Positions 41,675-51,737 of a stretch of 64,000 bases of DNA are shown here, in pieces. This stretch comes from Thermotalea metallivorans. Lineage in GTDB: Bacteria > Bacillota > Clostridia > Peptostreptococcales > Thermotaleaceae. The stretch is taken from contig NZ_LOEE01000035.1 of the NCBI RefSeq assembly GCF_001562415.1, positions 1 to 64,000 of the forward strand, given 5' to 3'. Position 1 is the first letter of the stretch. Each line of letters begins with the position of its first letter. Both the position numbers and the translations under genes were made by a program. The notes under the pieces were generated by a model that saw only the letters and a list, made by a program, of their open reading frames with translations, ran no database searches and was not told the origin of the DNA.

Positions 41675-44197
41675 ATGGCGATAAAATCAATCCTGACAAA
41701 CCAAGAGGATTTTACCGGTGAGTTTCCTGTAACATCAAGGACGTCTGCTTTATGGCGATTTAATGAAAAAACACCAGACGAAAATCTTCAGCTTATAGAC
41801 TCATCGGGACATGGCAGACATTTTACCATCTCCGGCTGGTCAGGGACATCGGCAAACCTTATTGCTGGAAGATTCGGAAGATACTTCAGGCAAAATATTG
41901 TTAATCCGACTTCTGAAAAGACCCATCTTATAGCAGAAAATGATGGGAGTTTCTTTAGCAATCTGGGCGAAAAGATTGTTGTAGGCGGTTGGATTAATCC
42001 TACCACCTATTCGGTTGGCCAGACATATATACCCATATTCAATACCCGCCAAGGACCCGGTCAGCCAATTTTTTATGTTTCACTTTATCAAGGGAGACTT
42101 AGGCTTATGTTGTATAACTCCTCCGGCACACTAATCTACGACCAGAGTGAAACAGCTACCATTACCTTGAAAAACGGCGGCTGGTATTTTATCGCCTCCA
42201 TCATTGAAGTAAACAACAAAATGGTACAGAACATCATATGCGATCGCAGCGACGGGGCAACCTGGGTGTCACCTGTGCGTTCCTTTTCGGGAGAGCTGAA
42301 TCGGGAATGTATAGCAGACATTATTATGGGGATGCATGCAAATACCTACTACTATGCCGGAGGCTTCGACGACTGGTTTCTGGAAACGGACTCACAGCTT
42401 ACAGCTGATGATTTGCTGTTATATTTTAAGTCGTCTTTACATGCAAACGGTGGGGATGCGTCTTCGGATGTAGATGCTTTGGCAGAGCCTGGCGCAGTCA
42501 CCCTTAAAGCAACAGATGGCGAGTATCCTGCAAGTGGCGTACTTTATACAAGGGCGGTTCCACGTGCATTATCGGGCAGCGGTCGTGTAGCTGTGACAAG
42601 CGAATATACTGCAGGTGTTACTTCAGTGTCTCTAGTAGAGACCAGCACAAGCGATGATCTTGAAGAATGGTCTGCATGGCAGGCTGTGGGAACCAGCGGT
42701 GAACTTCAATCGCCAAATCGGCAATATATAAGGTTCCGTGTTACCCTTACCAGCAGCGATCCGTTGAGGACGCCAAAACTTCTGGAAATACAGCTTCATG
42801 ATATACCGAAAGCGCCCTATGAGAAATTAGGCTTTGCCCGTCCTGTGATTTTGGACAAAAACGGAGCATGGGAAGCTGTTCTTGAAAATGCCTTTGATAT
42901 CATTGTCACTGGTGAGGTGAACGGCGCGGATACGCTGGAATTCAAGCTTCCGTTCCATGATCCAAAAAGAAGCACACAGGAAAATGAAAAACAAGTGCAA
43001 ATCGTAAATGACATTTACCGGATCCGAACCTTAACGGACAATAAAAGCGAAGATGGGCGTGTTATTACGCAAGTATATGCTGAAGCGGTGTTTTATGATC
43101 TGTCTTTCAGTGCGGAAAAAGAACCTAGAGAATTCAATGCAGATACTGCAGATGTTCCGATGCAATATGCACTTTTGGGTACAGGCTGGACAGTAGGAAA
43201 TGTTACAGTCACTACGAAACGGACATGGCAGTGTACAGAAAAAAATGCCTTATCCATCCTTCGCGCCGTACAGAATATTTATGGCGGCGATCTGGTGTTT
43301 GACAGCGCCAACCGCCAGGTACACCTTTTGACTTTTAGTGGTACTGATAGCGGAGCGCTTTTTTCATATAGAAAGAATTTGAAAAGTATTCAGCGGGTAG
43401 TCGATACACGCGAATTAGTGACAAGGCTCTATGCTTATGGAAAGGACGGATTGACCTTCGCTTCGATTAACGGAGGTAAGGCATACGTGGAAGATTACAC
43501 TTTTTCCAGTGAAGTGAGGGTGTCGACGCTTGATTGTTCGTCGTTTACAAATCCGTATCAGATGTTGGAATATGCAAAAATGCGGCTTGCAGAATATTCG
43601 AAGCCTCGCGTCTCTTATGTACTGTCTGCAATGGATTTATCTGCGCTAACCGGTTATGAGCACGAAGCATGGAAACTGGGTGATATTGTAACGGTAGACG
43701 ATAAGGAACTAGGCCTTTTGGTAAAGACACGTGTTGTGCGTAGGCAGTATAACTTGCAGGAGCCATGGAAAACAGTGATTGAGCTTTCAACTAAACTGCG
43801 GGAACTTGGCGATTCTTCAGCACAGTGGGACAAGGCAGCAGATGCGCTGTCCTCAGCAGAGTTGGTAAACCGTCAGGACATTAAAGATATGGTACCATTC
43901 AACCATCTGCGCAATTCCAGAGCGGATGATGGTTTTGCCTACTGGGTCAATTCCGGATTTGAAGTGGATACTGAGAATGGTGTTTCGGGAACTGCTTCCT
44001 TCAAGGCTGTTGGTGTACCTGGTATGACAAAGAGTCTGTCACAGACGGTATACCCAGCAACACGTAAAAGTTATACATTTTCAGCGCAGATTGCTTCCGA
44101 AAACCTTGAAAAGGGCGAAAACGGCCAAGTTGGTGTTGAGATAGTCATTGAATACGAGGACGGTACAACAGAAACAAGATTTATAGACCTGATTTGA
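41675..44197 (+). CDS. Tail-associated structural protein with LamG-like N-terminus (Tal/tail spike type)
   Basis: An 840-residue protein. Residues ~25-260 form a concanavalin/LamG-like beta-sandwich (SALWRFNEK, DSSGHGRHFTISGWSGT, FDDWFLETDSQL), a carbohydrate-binding module. The region ~390-710 matches the phage minor structural/prophage tail endopeptidase-type hub (LENAFDIIVTGEVNGADTLE and GDIVTVDDKELGLLVKTRVV). The C-terminus is another beta-sandwich (NHLRNSRADDGFAYWVNSGF). Position after Dit fits a baseplate hub or receptor-binding protein. No clear protease catalytic residues are assigned. Confidence 0.85.
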   Translation: MAIKSILTNQEDFTGEFPVTSRTSALWRFNEKTPDENLQLIDSSGHGRHFTISGWSGTSANLIAGRFGRYFRQNIVNPTSEKTHLIAENDGSFFSNLGEKIVVGGWINPTTYSVGQTYIPIFNTRQGPGQPIFYVSLYQGRLRLMLYNSSGTLIYDQSETATITLKNGGWYFIASIIEVNNKMVQNIICDRSDGATWVSPVRSFSGELNRECIADIIMGMHANTYYYAGGFDDWFLETDSQLTADDLLLYFKSSLHANGGDASSDVDALAEPGAVTLKATDGEYPASGVLYTRAVPRALSGSGRVAVTSEYTAGVTSVSLVETSTSDDLEEWSAWQAVGTSGELQSPNRQYIRFRVTLTSSDPLRTPKLLEIQLHDIPKAPYEKLGFARPVILDKNGAWEAVLENAFDIIVTGEVNGADTLEFKLPFHDPKRSTQENEKQVQIVNDIYRIRTLTDNKSEDGRVITQVYAEAVFYDLSFSAEKEPREFNADTADVPMQYALLGTGWTVGNVTVTTKRTWQCTEKNALSILRAVQNIYGGDLVFDSANRQVHLLTFSGTDSGALFSYRKNLKSIQRVVDTRELVTRLYAYGKDGLTFASINGGKAYVEDYTFSSEVRVSTLDCSSFTNPYQMLEYAKMRLAEYSKPRVSYVLSAMDLSALTGYEHEAWKLGDIVTVDDKELGLLVKTRVVRRQYNLQEPWKTVIELSTKLRELGDSSAQWDKAADALSSAELVNRQDIKDMVPFNHLRNSRADDGFAYWVNSGFEVDTENGVSGTASFKAVGVPGMTKSLSQTVYPATRKSYTFSAQIASENLEKGENGQVGVEIVIEYEDGTTETRFIDLI

Positions 44198-44207
44198 GGG
44201 TGATGAT

Positions 44208-44402
44208 ATGGCATATTTCAATCAGATTGCACACAGTATTTCTCCCAAAAGTATCAGCAGAGTCAAATCTATCACCATCAGGCTGTGCGTCACTGACTGC
44301 ACCGGCACAGTGTACTTTACAGACTTATTGCTTCAGGGCGGTTCGGTTTCCACTGGATGGATCGGGCATGTATGCGAAATTCAGTGGACATTGGACGGAT
44401 AA
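44208..44402 (+). CDS. Small tail-region protein, paralogue of the next structural gene's N-terminus
   Basis: A 64-residue protein with GAGGGTGAT before the ATG. Its core ITIRLCVTDCTGTVYFTDLL closely resembles ITVRLMITDCTGTIYFTDMQ in the protein at 44819, so the two are a duplication. It is probably a baseplate accessory subunit. Function is unknown beyond the structural-module context. Confidence 0.75.
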   Translation: MAYFNQIAHSISPKSISRVKSITIRLCVTDCTGTVYFTDLLLQGGSVSTGWIGHVCEIQWTLDG

Positions 44403-44424
44403 ATAGGAGCAGGAGGTATTAATA

Positions 44425-44433
44425 TGGTATAAT
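44425..44433 (+). promoter_or_regulatory. Extended -10 promoter of the moron gene
   Basis: TGGTATAAT at 44425-44433 matches TGnTATAAT. It overlaps an orphan ribosome site plus ATG (AGGAGGTATTAATATG) that hits a stop after two codons, as if a former gene start had been cut off by an insertion. Confidence 0.5.
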
Positions 44434-44460
44434 TTGTTTGATTTATATTTTTGAAAGGAT

Positions 44461-44739
44461 GTGCCGAAGTTGGATAATAATAAAATTAAACAGTTTCCAA
44501 TAACATATTCACAACGCCGAAAAAACTCCCTTGGACCATTGCATGTAGAATGTCAAATCTCTGGGAGGTATTTAAAGTTTTACAAAAACACATCGATGTT
44601 ACAAGGTGGCGAATTCATTACTCTGGATGTAATGGCGACGCCTACTGAAGATGGGAAAGCATCAAAAAAGATATGTCAAATGATTGTAACGAGAGAAGAT
44701 TTAATAGAAGCTTTAAATAATATAACTCCTAAAGAATAA
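44461..44739 (+). CDS. Small AT-rich moron gene, unknown function
   Basis: A 92-residue protein beginning near KLDNNKIKQFPITYSQRRKN and ending REDLIEALNNITPKE. The first start is GTG 44461, but the AAAGGA site fits TTG 44470 better. It has its own extended -10 promoter and its own terminator, and it is more AT-rich than the tail genes around it, splitting two paralogous tail genes. This is the layout of a lysogenic-conversion moron. No family is recognised. Confidence 0.68.
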   Translation: MPKLDNNKIKQFPITYSQRRKNSLGPLHVECQISGRYLKFYKNTSMLQGGEFITLDVMATPTEDGKASKKICQMIVTREDLIEALNNITPKE

Positions 44740-44775
44740 GGCATTGTAAAAAATTAATCCAGTTTTGTTATAAGA

Positions 44776-44797
44776 GATCGCATCAGCGGTCTTTTTT
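44776..44797 (+). terminator. Terminator of the moron gene
   Basis: GATCGC-ATCA-GCGGTC (one G:U) followed by T6. It insulates the moron from the next structural gene. Confidence 0.75.
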
Positions 44798-44818
44798 ATT
44801 TTATCTGGAGTGTCGACG

Positions 44819-45403
44819 ATGGCAAAAAACAGCTTTATCAGGTTCGCAGAAACGTTAATGATCAAGAAAGAAATGCGCGTGGTCAGTATCACAGTTCGTC
44901 TGATGATCACAGATTGTACCGGAACTATATATTTCACCGACATGCAGCTTCAGGATGGAGATCAGTTGACAGGCTATACCGTCCACACGAGCAAAATGTT
45001 AACGAAAATGCAGGAAAACGGGCAGCCAGTTCCGCCCCGGCATTATAACGGTGTGGTGCGAACAGCGGAGACTGTAATTTTATTCAACCTGGGTAAAACT
45101 TCTGCTGGCCTTGACTGCTATATCTATCCTATACAGTATATGGCCGCAGGAAGTATTGAAATATCCCAAGGTATGGGCGCGCATAAGGTAAGGTTTCTTG
45201 ACTCGGTTAACGCAGGCGATGAGCTGACACTCAAGGCTTCCACCCGCCAATGCCTAAAAAACGGAAGTCAGACTCCTAAGGATGGGTTTTATCAATATTC
45301 TGCGGCATGGGACAGCAAACATACAGTGAAACTGGAAGAGAGAAAATCGGCGCGGGTGCTCTTTGAATTTCAGGAGATGCAAGAAGGCGGTGACCGGTTG
45401 TGA
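44819..45403 (+). CDS. Tail/baseplate structural protein
   Basis: A 194-residue protein, ATG 44819 after GGAG at 8 bases. The N-terminal ~50 residues duplicate the 64-residue protein at 44208. The rest is a beta-rich domain (SAGLDCYIYPIQYMAAGSIE and HTVKLEERKSARVLFEFQEM). The stop overlaps the start of the GH18 protein, which suggests joint assembly at the tail tip. Exact role unknown. Confidence 0.75.
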   Translation: MAKNSFIRFAETLMIKKEMRVVSITVRLMITDCTGTIYFTDMQLQDGDQLTGYTVHTSKMLTKMQENGQPVPPRHYNGVVRTAETVILFNLGKTSAGLDCYIYPIQYMAAGSIEISQGMGAHKVRFLDSVNAGDELTLKASTRQCLKNGSQTPKDGFYQYSAAWDSKHTVKLEERKSARVLFEFQEMQEGGDRL

Positions 45404-47868
45404 GGGATTATTTAAAAGGTAAGCGGTGCATGGTGTGGAGTTTTATGGGAAATGCCCGAATGTATGAAGCACTTAGAGACTACGGCGACCAATTTGATAC
45501 GGTAGGCATTTTTACTTTTGAGGTTGACGCAACAGGCACAATCACTGAAACCGGTACCAGCATCAGCAGCATGCTTCCGTATATTCAGAAATGGCCGCAC
45601 ATTAAGTGGCTGCTCACTATTATGAATCATGGAATAGCCAATATTTTTACTGCACTTCGCAACAACGAAAACGGTGCAAAGGATAAGTTTCTTACTGAAA
45701 TCATCCGAATCATGAACAAGTATCCATGGTGCGCTGGGGTAGATATTGACCTGGAGCGCGGCGGCGGTTATGAAAACAAGGATGCGGCGAATGCACTATT
45801 TAGGGATATATACAATACAGTTAAGTCTTATGATGCAACAAAGCTTGTCAACATCTGCCTGCCTGGTATGACCGGCGTTCAAGGCTCGGTGGGCGGTGAA
45901 AACTGGTGTGTTTATGCCGATCTTAACGACTATTGCGATACCGCCGCCATCATGAGCTATGGCATGGCATGGGCGGGCTCTGCTCCCGGCCCAGTATCTC
46001 CTCGTGACTGGCTTGAGGGCATATATGATTATGCTGTTTCCGTTATGTCACCCGATAAGATATTCATGGGGTTGCCTGCTTATGGCTGGAACTGGAGGAT
46101 TCATGATACACCTGAAAACCTTGGAATAACCTATCGAGGGGTGTCTAATACCTACTATGCGGCAAAATACTGGATGACTGGGGTTTACAATTTCACAGGC
46201 GATGCACCGCCCCAGCCGTTTATTCCAATTGTGGCTTACTGGGATGACTATAACAAAGTACCTTGGGCTCTTCCTCATGTATATGACTATATGGAAGGGT
46301 GGGATGCTATATCCTGGGAATATCCGCTGCTAAAAGGGGTTTATAACAGGCGAAGATATTTGACAAGCTATGGCAAGGAGCAGAAAGCGGAGTTCGGAAC
46401 CATTTATATTGACAGGAACGGAGTTCCGGATGAATACGAAGGAAATGTCATTATTACTGATGAGATGGCCTCACTTGGAGATGACCAGGCGTCAGCAGAG
46501 TACCGTTTTGAGATAAGAGAAGCGGGATATTACGATATTGCAGTACAGCTTTGCTTTCCTTACTGGGACAAAAATGCGATTATCGTTTCCCTTGATGGTG
46601 AATCAAAGACTTTCAGCGAGAACCGTTTATGGTGGCCATACTGGAGAAGAGTTTGCTGGTTGACACTTGCAAAAGGTGTATTTCTCCAAGAGGGAACGCA
46701 TGCTGTCAGCATAAGCGGTGGTGTGCCGGGAGTCCAGTTTTACGGTTTTAGGGTTTGCAGTGGATTTTCGGAGTATCCCTTTGCCGGTGAAGCCAGCTTT
46801 ATGCTCTCTCCCCGTCGGTTCAAGGATGTAAATGGTGTGATGGTTGAGCCGGATCGAGGTTTTAAACTGACCTTTGAAATGTTGCGAAGAAAACCCGACT
46901 CGGCGCTTATTTGGTATGAGGATTTTCGGGACAGGAACATCCTGCCTGAAAATTATTGGACTGTGCTGGATGGCGAATGGGATGTTTGGCAAGATCCAGA
47001 CAGCACAGAAAGCCGCCCATATTCCCAGCTCGAGGGATATGGCAAACTTGCATGGAAATACGACGGGTTTTCCGACATCCATATCCGGGCAAGGCTGGCT
47101 TTCCCTCAAAATAGCAGTGGACGGGCTGGGGTGTTCCTTGGGGATATTTTCTGCTGCTTAAACTATGACACGCAAAGAGTCGAGCTTTATCAAGGTAATT
47201 CCTTGCTTGGTAGCTACTCCGCCAGTTTCTCAAAAACTGCAGATGCCGATCTTCGTGCTAATCCGAATATGTATACTATGGAGATGCGAAAACGCGGCAA
47301 TAAGGTAAGAGTATATTCTGGTGCAGCTTCAACCCTGCGTTTCACAGTGAATGTAAACGGTGGTAGTGGTTATGCAGGGTACTGCTCGGACAACCGGACG
47401 GTATGCGAGCTGCTGCGGCTGGGCGATGCGTGGGTATATGAACCATACGAGCGTTTTGATGTGGAACTCCCGGATGGAACTATAACCAGCTTTGGCAGGC
47501 TTGCTCGCACTGGTGTCACGTGGGATGATGAATTTCAGGTGTTTTCAGTAAATAACGATGTGGAGGAATCGATAACTCGCAGTGAGGACATTTCGATGGA
47601 TTATGACTTTTTCCACTCACAACTTTTGGCTCTTTCTTGCGGTAATGACTATGAAGTAAAGATTATACCGAAAGACATCAATATTTGGATATCCCGTCTC
47701 TTCCTCGGAGATGCAGATGGTTTTTCTATTCTGTATTATCAGGATGTGGACAGCCTTGTTTACTGGGCAAACGAAGCGGCTTATCGATGGAAACTGCGAG
47801 GTATAGCTATCTGGTCTCTTGGGCAGGAGGATATGCGGCTGTGGGAGGCGCTTCCGAAGCAAATATAG
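45400..47868 (+). CDS. Tail-associated glycoside hydrolase family 18 protein
   Basis: An 822-residue protein starting at GTG overlapping the previous stop. Residues 1-~310 form a GH18 TIM barrel with the DxDxE catalytic motif at 115-119 (GVDIDLERGGG; Glu119 as acid) and IMSYGMAWAG plus MGLPAYGWNW strands. The remainder holds carbohydrate-binding-like beta-sandwiches (RFEIREAGYYDIAVQLCF and others). It lacks a signal peptide, so it is a virion component that probably cuts N-acetylglucosamine-containing cell-wall polymer during infection. Confidence 0.9.
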   Translation: MRDYLKGKRCMVWSFMGNARMYEALRDYGDQFDTVGIFTFEVDATGTITETGTSISSMLPYIQKWPHIKWLLTIMNHGIANIFTALRNNENGAKDKFLTEIIRIMNKYPWCAGVDIDLERGGGYENKDAANALFRDIYNTVKSYDATKLVNICLPGMTGVQGSVGGENWCVYADLNDYCDTAAIMSYGMAWAGSAPGPVSPRDWLEGIYDYAVSVMSPDKIFMGLPAYGWNWRIHDTPENLGITYRGVSNTYYAAKYWMTGVYNFTGDAPPQPFIPIVAYWDDYNKVPWALPHVYDYMEGWDAISWEYPLLKGVYNRRRYLTSYGKEQKAEFGTIYIDRNGVPDEYEGNVIITDEMASLGDDQASAEYRFEIREAGYYDIAVQLCFPYWDKNAIIVSLDGESKTFSENRLWWPYWRRVCWLTLAKGVFLQEGTHAVSISGGVPGVQFYGFRVCSGFSEYPFAGEASFMLSPRRFKDVNGVMVEPDRGFKLTFEMLRRKPDSALIWYEDFRDRNILPENYWTVLDGEWDVWQDPDSTESRPYSQLEGYGKLAWKYDGFSDIHIRARLAFPQNSSGRAGVFLGDIFCCLNYDTQRVELYQGNSLLGSYSASFSKTADADLRANPNMYTMEMRKRGNKVRVYSGAASTLRFTVNVNGGSGYAGYCSDNRTVCELLRLGDAWVYEPYERFDVELPDGTITSFGRLARTGVTWDDEFQVFSVNNDVEESITRSEDISMDYDFFHSQLLALSCGNDYEVKIIPKDINIWISRLFLGDADGFSILYYQDVDSLVYWANEAAYRWKLRGIAIWSLGQEDMRLWEALPKQI

Positions 47869-47888
47869 TTTAGAAGTTTTATTTATTC

Positions 47889-47919
47889 AGCGCTTTGCTT
47901 TAAGGCAGGGCGCTTTTTT
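47889..47919 (+). terminator. Terminator after the tail genes
   Basis: AGCGC...GCGCT with inner TGC/GCA pairing, then T6. It separates structural genes from lysis genes. Confidence 0.75.
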
Positions 47920-47955
47920 ATATGCAAAACTCAAGTTGAACGGAGGTTTAAGACA

Positions 47956-48375
47956 ATGAAAACAGTATGGAACTGGGTACAGGCGGTTTTTACTGCTATT
48001 GGCGGATTTCTTGGCTGGTTTCTTGGAGGGCTGGATGGATTTTTATATGCACTCATCGCTTTTGTAGCCATTGACTATGTGACCGGAGTGATGTGTGCCG
48101 TTGTAGACAGAAAGCTTTCGAGTGAAGTCGGGGCCAAGGGCATCTTTAAGAAAGTGCTTATTTTTGTACTTGTAGGAGTAGGACACATCATCGACAGCCA
48201 GGTGCTCGGCAATGGCGGGGCAATCCGGACAGCGGTGATTTTCTTTTACCTGAGTAACGAGGGAATTTCAATTCTTGAGAATGCAGCACATATAGGACTG
48301 CCCATTCCTGAAAAGCTGAAGAACGCATTGGAACAACTGCATGGCCGCTCAAATGAGGAGGATGAAAAGAAATGA
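47956..48375 (+). CDS. Phage holin (holin_4/TcdE-like family)
   Basis: A 139-residue membrane protein with about three hydrophobic segments (residues ~12-50, ~65-82 and ~90-105) and the family signature [20 protein letters not shown] followed by [20 protein letters not shown]. The C-terminus is short and charged (RSNEEDEKK). It forms the membrane lesion that lets the endolysin out. CGGAGG precedes the ATG, and its stop overlaps the amidase start. Confidence 0.93.
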   Translation: MKTVWNWVQAVFTAIGGFLGWFLGGLDGFLYALIAFVAIDYVTGVMCAVVDRKLSSEVGAKGIFKKVLIFVLVGVGHIIDSQVLGNGGAIRTAVIFFYLSNEGISILENAAHIGLPIPEKLKNALEQLHGRSNEEDEKK

Positions 48376-49376
48376 AGCTTTTTACTAAATACATGACGCG
48401 AAACGATTGCTATACAGCAGGCCGCAAAATCACGCCTAAAGGAATCATGGTACATTCGACAGCTGTGCCGGGTGTAATGGCGGCTGAGTGGTTTTCCCGT
48501 TGGAACAAATCTTACAAGGCCGGCGAAATAAATAGGCAGGTATGTGTACATGCTTTTGTAGACGATAAAGAGGTTTGGCAATACCTGCCTTGGGATCATC
48601 GCGGGTGGCATGCGGGAGGAGCAGCCAACAATACCCATATTGGCTTTGAAATCTGTGAGCCTGCTGGGTTTTCGTATAAATCCGGGTCGGTAATGGTGGG
48701 TTATGATGCAGCAAAGCAGGAAGATTATTTCCGTAAAGCGTGGCAGAATGCGGTTGAACTCTGCGTTATGCTCTGCAAGAAATACAGTCTTAATGAGTAT
48801 GACATCATCTGCCACTCCGAAGGATATAAGCTCGGTATTGCCAGCAACCATGCTGATGTAATGCACTGGTTTCCCAAGCATGGGGAGAATATGGACACTT
48901 TCCGTAAAGCAGTAAAAAAAGCACTGGAGAACAGTACAGATACCAATACTGATATTGGAATTGGAGATATGGTGGAGTTTAAGGTCAGTGTAAAGAATTA
49001 CTACCCCGGCAGTGTGGAAGTTCCAACGTGGGTCAAAAATGACTATTACCACAGGGTCACACAGACTTTATACAAAGGCAAGCCGGTCATAAAAGGCGGC
49101 AAAGAATGTGTATTGCTTGGCAAAAAGGTTAAGAAATCCGGCGGTCAAGAAATTGCAGGCATAAACACTTGGGTAGCAAAAGAAAACCTTGTAATTGTAA
49201 ACAGCATTCCTGATAACAAGGGCAATAGAACCTATACAGTGCAAAAAGGCGACACCTTATGGAGAATAGCGGAAAAAGAACTCGGTAGAGGAACAAGATT
49301 TCCGGAGATTAAGAAACTCAATGGCCTGACTTCAGATACTATTTACCCCGGACAAGTTCTCAAATTGCCGGAATAA
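48372..49376 (+). CDS. N-acetylmuramoyl-L-alanine amidase endolysin with LysM domain
   Basis: A 334-residue endolysin. Residues 1-~165 are an amidase_2 domain with zinc ligands in [11 protein letters not shown], the DHRGWHAGG region and a later [10 protein letters not shown]. Residues ~200-280 are a linker/SH3-like part. Residues ~287-334 are a LysM domain ([20 protein letters not shown] to QVLKLPE) that binds peptidoglycan. It cleaves the lactyl-amide bond for host lysis and is coupled to the holin by a 4-base overlap. Confidence 0.95.
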   Translation: MKLFTKYMTRNDCYTAGRKITPKGIMVHSTAVPGVMAAEWFSRWNKSYKAGEINRQVCVHAFVDDKEVWQYLPWDHRGWHAGGAANNTHIGFEICEPAGFSYKSGSVMVGYDAAKQEDYFRKAWQNAVELCVMLCKKYSLNEYDIICHSEGYKLGIASNHADVMHWFPKHGENMDTFRKAVKKALENSTDTNTDIGIGDMVEFKVSVKNYYPGSVEVPTWVKNDYYHRVTQTLYKGKPVIKGGKECVLLGKKVKKSGGQEIAGINTWVAKENLVIVNSIPDNKGNRTYTVQKGDTLWRIAEKELGRGTRFPEIKKLNGLTSDTIYPGQVLKLPE

Positions 49377-49382
49377 CGATAA

Positions 49383-49414
49383 AGGACAGCCAGTCGAGGC
49401 TGTCCTAAGTTTTT
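49383..49414 (+). terminator. Terminator after the endolysin
   Basis: AGGACAGCC-AGTCGA-GGCTGTCCT is a perfect 9-bp stem followed by AAGTTTTT. It ends the lytic block. Confidence 0.9.
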
Positions 49415-49433
49415 ATAGGAGGTGCTTTCTTGA

Positions 49434-49652
49434 ATGATAGAGACGGCTAATCATATACCATATAACCCGCAGGAAACGAACTATACAAAGATAACACAGG
49501 AGGAAATTCAAAGAGAGGTTGATTACTGGCGGGCATACAAAATTCTGCAGAGGATGCTTAAGGCGGGACTGATTTCAGAAGAAGAATTCAACAAAATCGA
49601 CAAGTTGAACCGCAAAACTTTCACGCCGATGTATGCACAGCTTATGGCCTAA
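49434..49652 (+). CDS. Small SHOCT-like protein upstream of the recombinases
   Basis: A 72-residue protein with GGAGGTG before the ATG. The C-terminal half (LQRMLKAGLISEEEFNKIDK, then LNRKTFTPMYAQL) is SHOCT-like and is typical of small genes placed directly before large serine recombinases. It could be a recombination directionality or accessory factor; that is inference from location only. Confidence 0.72.
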   Translation: MIETANHIPYNPQETNYTKITQEEIQREVDYWRAYKILQRMLKAGLISEEEFNKIDKLNRKTFTPMYAQLMA

Positions 49653-49713
49653 TTGGCTTGCTATTAGCGGCACACAGAGGTAACATGTCACATACCAAAA
49701 GGAGGTGAAAACA

Positions 49714-51282
49714 GTGAGAAAGGTAACGAGGATTGATGGAAACAATGCTCTCCAAGCTTTCAAGCCAAAGGTGAGGGTAGCGGCTTATTGCAGGGTTTCA
49801 ACAGACAGTGATGAACAAATGGCAAGCCTGGAAGCACAAAAAGACCATTATGAATCCTATATAAAAGCAAATCCTGATTGGGAATTTGCAGGGATTTACT
49901 ATGATGAAGGCATATCAGGCACAAAAAAGGAAAACCGAACTGGACTTTTGAGACTGCTTGCAGATTGTGAAAACAAGAAAATTGACTTTATTATAACCAA
50001 GTCAGTCAGCAGATTTGCCAGAAACACAACCGACTGCATTGAAATGGTGCGAAAACTTACCGATCTCGGTGTTTTCATCTATTTCGAGAAAGAGAATATA
50101 AACACCCAGCGCATGGAAGGCGAATTGGTGCTGACAATTTTGAGCAGCCTTGCAGAAAACGAGTCATTATCCATTGCAGAAAATAGTAAGTGGTCTATCA
50201 GGCGTAGGTTCCAAAACGGAACATACAAAATTTCGTACCCTCCCTATGGTTACGATTATGTGGATGGAAAGCTATTTATCAATAAAGAACAGGCTGAAAT
50301 CGTAAAGCGGATTTTTTCTGAAGCTTTGGCAGGTAAAGGCACACAGAAAATTGCAGATGGGCTAAATTCCGATAAAATCCCAACAAAGAGAGGTTCATAC
50401 TGGACAGCGACAACTATCCGCAGCATTTTAAGCAATGAAAAATATACTGGGGATGTCCTTCTGCAAAAAACCTATACAGATGAGAATTTTAAGCGGCATT
50501 ATAATCGTGGGGAAAAAGATCAATACATGATAAAGGATCATCATGAAGCCATTATATCCCATGAGGAATTTGAAGCCGTCAAAGAAATATTGAAGCAAAG
50601 AGGTAAAGAAAAAGGCGTAATCAAGGGAAGCAGTAAATATCAAAACCGCTATCCTTTCTCGGGGAAAATCAAATGCGCAGAATGTGGCAGCAATTTTAAG
50701 CGTCGAACGCATGGCAGCGGTAACCGTAAATATATTGCCTGGTGCTGCACAAAGCATATAAAGGACGCTTCGTCTTGTTCCATGAAGTTTGTCAGAGAGG
50801 ATGCAATCCATCAGGCCTTTGTTGTAATGATCAATAAGCTTATTTTCGGTCATAGATTCATTCTAAGACCATTACTACAAAGCTTAAAGAAAACAAATTA
50901 CTCAGATAATATAGCAAAGATTCAAGAGCTGGAAACAAAAATCAAAGAAAATACAGAGCGGGTTCAGGTAATCATGGGACTTATGGCTAAGGGGTACCTG
51001 GAACCCGCTCTTTTTAATACACAGAAAAATGAGCTGCTTAAAGAAGCGGCTTTATTAAAAGAGCAAAGAGAAGCCATAAAACGCACAATCGATGGTAGTC
51101 AGACTATCCTCGTTGAGGTTGAAAAGCTTCTTAAATTTGCAACGAAAGCTGAAAAGCAGATTGATGCATTTGATAGTGAAATATTTGAGGATTTTATTGA
51201 AGAAATCATTGTGTTTTCACAGGAAGAAATAGGTTTCAAAATGAAATGCGGGTTGAACTTAAGGGAAAGGCTGGTGAAATAA
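49714..51282 (+). CDS. Large serine recombinase 1
   Basis: A 522-residue site-specific recombinase, GTG 49714 with GGAGG 8 bases upstream. The catalytic resolvase domain has [16 protein letters not shown] (nucleophile Ser29), KSVSRFARNT and an intact arginine set. A recombinase domain (residues ~155-270) is followed by a zinc-ribbon (CAECGSNF, later CCTKHIKDASSC) and a coiled coil (~385-455). It is the first of three adjacent recombinase genes. With LSR2 it probably integrates the prophage at the rlmCD end. Confidence 0.95.
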   Translation: MRKVTRIDGNNALQAFKPKVRVAAYCRVSTDSDEQMASLEAQKDHYESYIKANPDWEFAGIYYDEGISGTKKENRTGLLRLLADCENKKIDFIITKSVSRFARNTTDCIEMVRKLTDLGVFIYFEKENINTQRMEGELVLTILSSLAENESLSIAENSKWSIRRRFQNGTYKISYPPYGYDYVDGKLFINKEQAEIVKRIFSEALAGKGTQKIADGLNSDKIPTKRGSYWTATTIRSILSNEKYTGDVLLQKTYTDENFKRHYNRGEKDQYMIKDHHEAIISHEEFEAVKEILKQRGKEKGVIKGSSKYQNRYPFSGKIKCAECGSNFKRRTHGSGNRKYIAWCCTKHIKDASSCSMKFVREDAIHQAFVVMINKLIFGHRFILRPLLQSLKKTNYSDNIAKIQELETKIKENTERVQVIMGLMAKGYLEPALFNTQKNELLKEAALLKEQREAIKRTIDGSQTILVEVEKLLKFATKAEKQIDAFDSEIFEDFIEEIIVFSQEEIGFKMKCGLNLRERLVK

Positions 51283-51737
51283 TGAGTCATATACCTTTTG
51301 GATATACCATTCAAAACGGCAGGGCTGTAATTAATGAAGAGGAAGCAGTTAAAATTAAGAAGCTATTTGAGGTCTATCTTTCCGGGCTTTCTTTAAGCGA
51401 AGCGGCGCAAAAAGTGGGTATTAAGCGTTACCACACATCTGTTGCAAGAATGCTGGCAGATAAACGGTATGTTGGGGACAAATTCTATCCGCCAATTATC
51501 AGCAGGGATATATTCGAAAAAGCACAACTGGAAAGACGCAAGCGAGCTGAGGCTTTTGGCAGGATTTATGAACATAAAGGGGATGAAAAGAAATGTCTGA
51601 ATTTTAAGTTTCAATTTTCAATTCCGGATAAGCAATACAACGATCCATTTAAGCAGGCGGAGTATGCTTATAGTCTTATTAAGAGCGAGGTGATTTTAGA
51701 TGACAACCAGGAATGTTACGGTAATTCCTGCCCGTAA
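51282..51737 (+). CDS. Truncated serine-recombinase-like protein without catalytic domain
   Basis: A 151-residue protein whose ATG overlaps the LSR1 stop (TAATG). It contains only recombinase-domain sequence ([20 protein letters not shown], then [20 protein letters not shown]) and no resolvase domain or catalytic serine. The conserved frame and coupling on both sides (38-base overlap with LSR2) show it is kept, not decaying. It probably is a DNA-binding partner of the two active recombinases. Confidence 0.85.
   Translation: MSHIPFGYTIQNGRAVINEEEAVKIKKLFEVYLSGLSLSEAAQKVGIKRYHTSVARMLADKRYVGDKFYPPIISRDIFEKAQLERRKRAEAFGRIYEHKGDEKKCLNFKFQFSIPDKQYNDPFKQAEYAYSLIKSEVILDDNQECYGNSCP

Noticed and set aside
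44194-44406. Alternative 70-codon frame overlapping the 64-residue tail protein
   Set aside because: The 44208 frame has the ribosome site and is a clear paralogue of the gene at 44819; the other frame is not.
48246-49052. 268-codon minus-strand open frame over holin and amidase
   Set aside because: Shadow of the amidase coding frame; no start signal and no recognisable domain.
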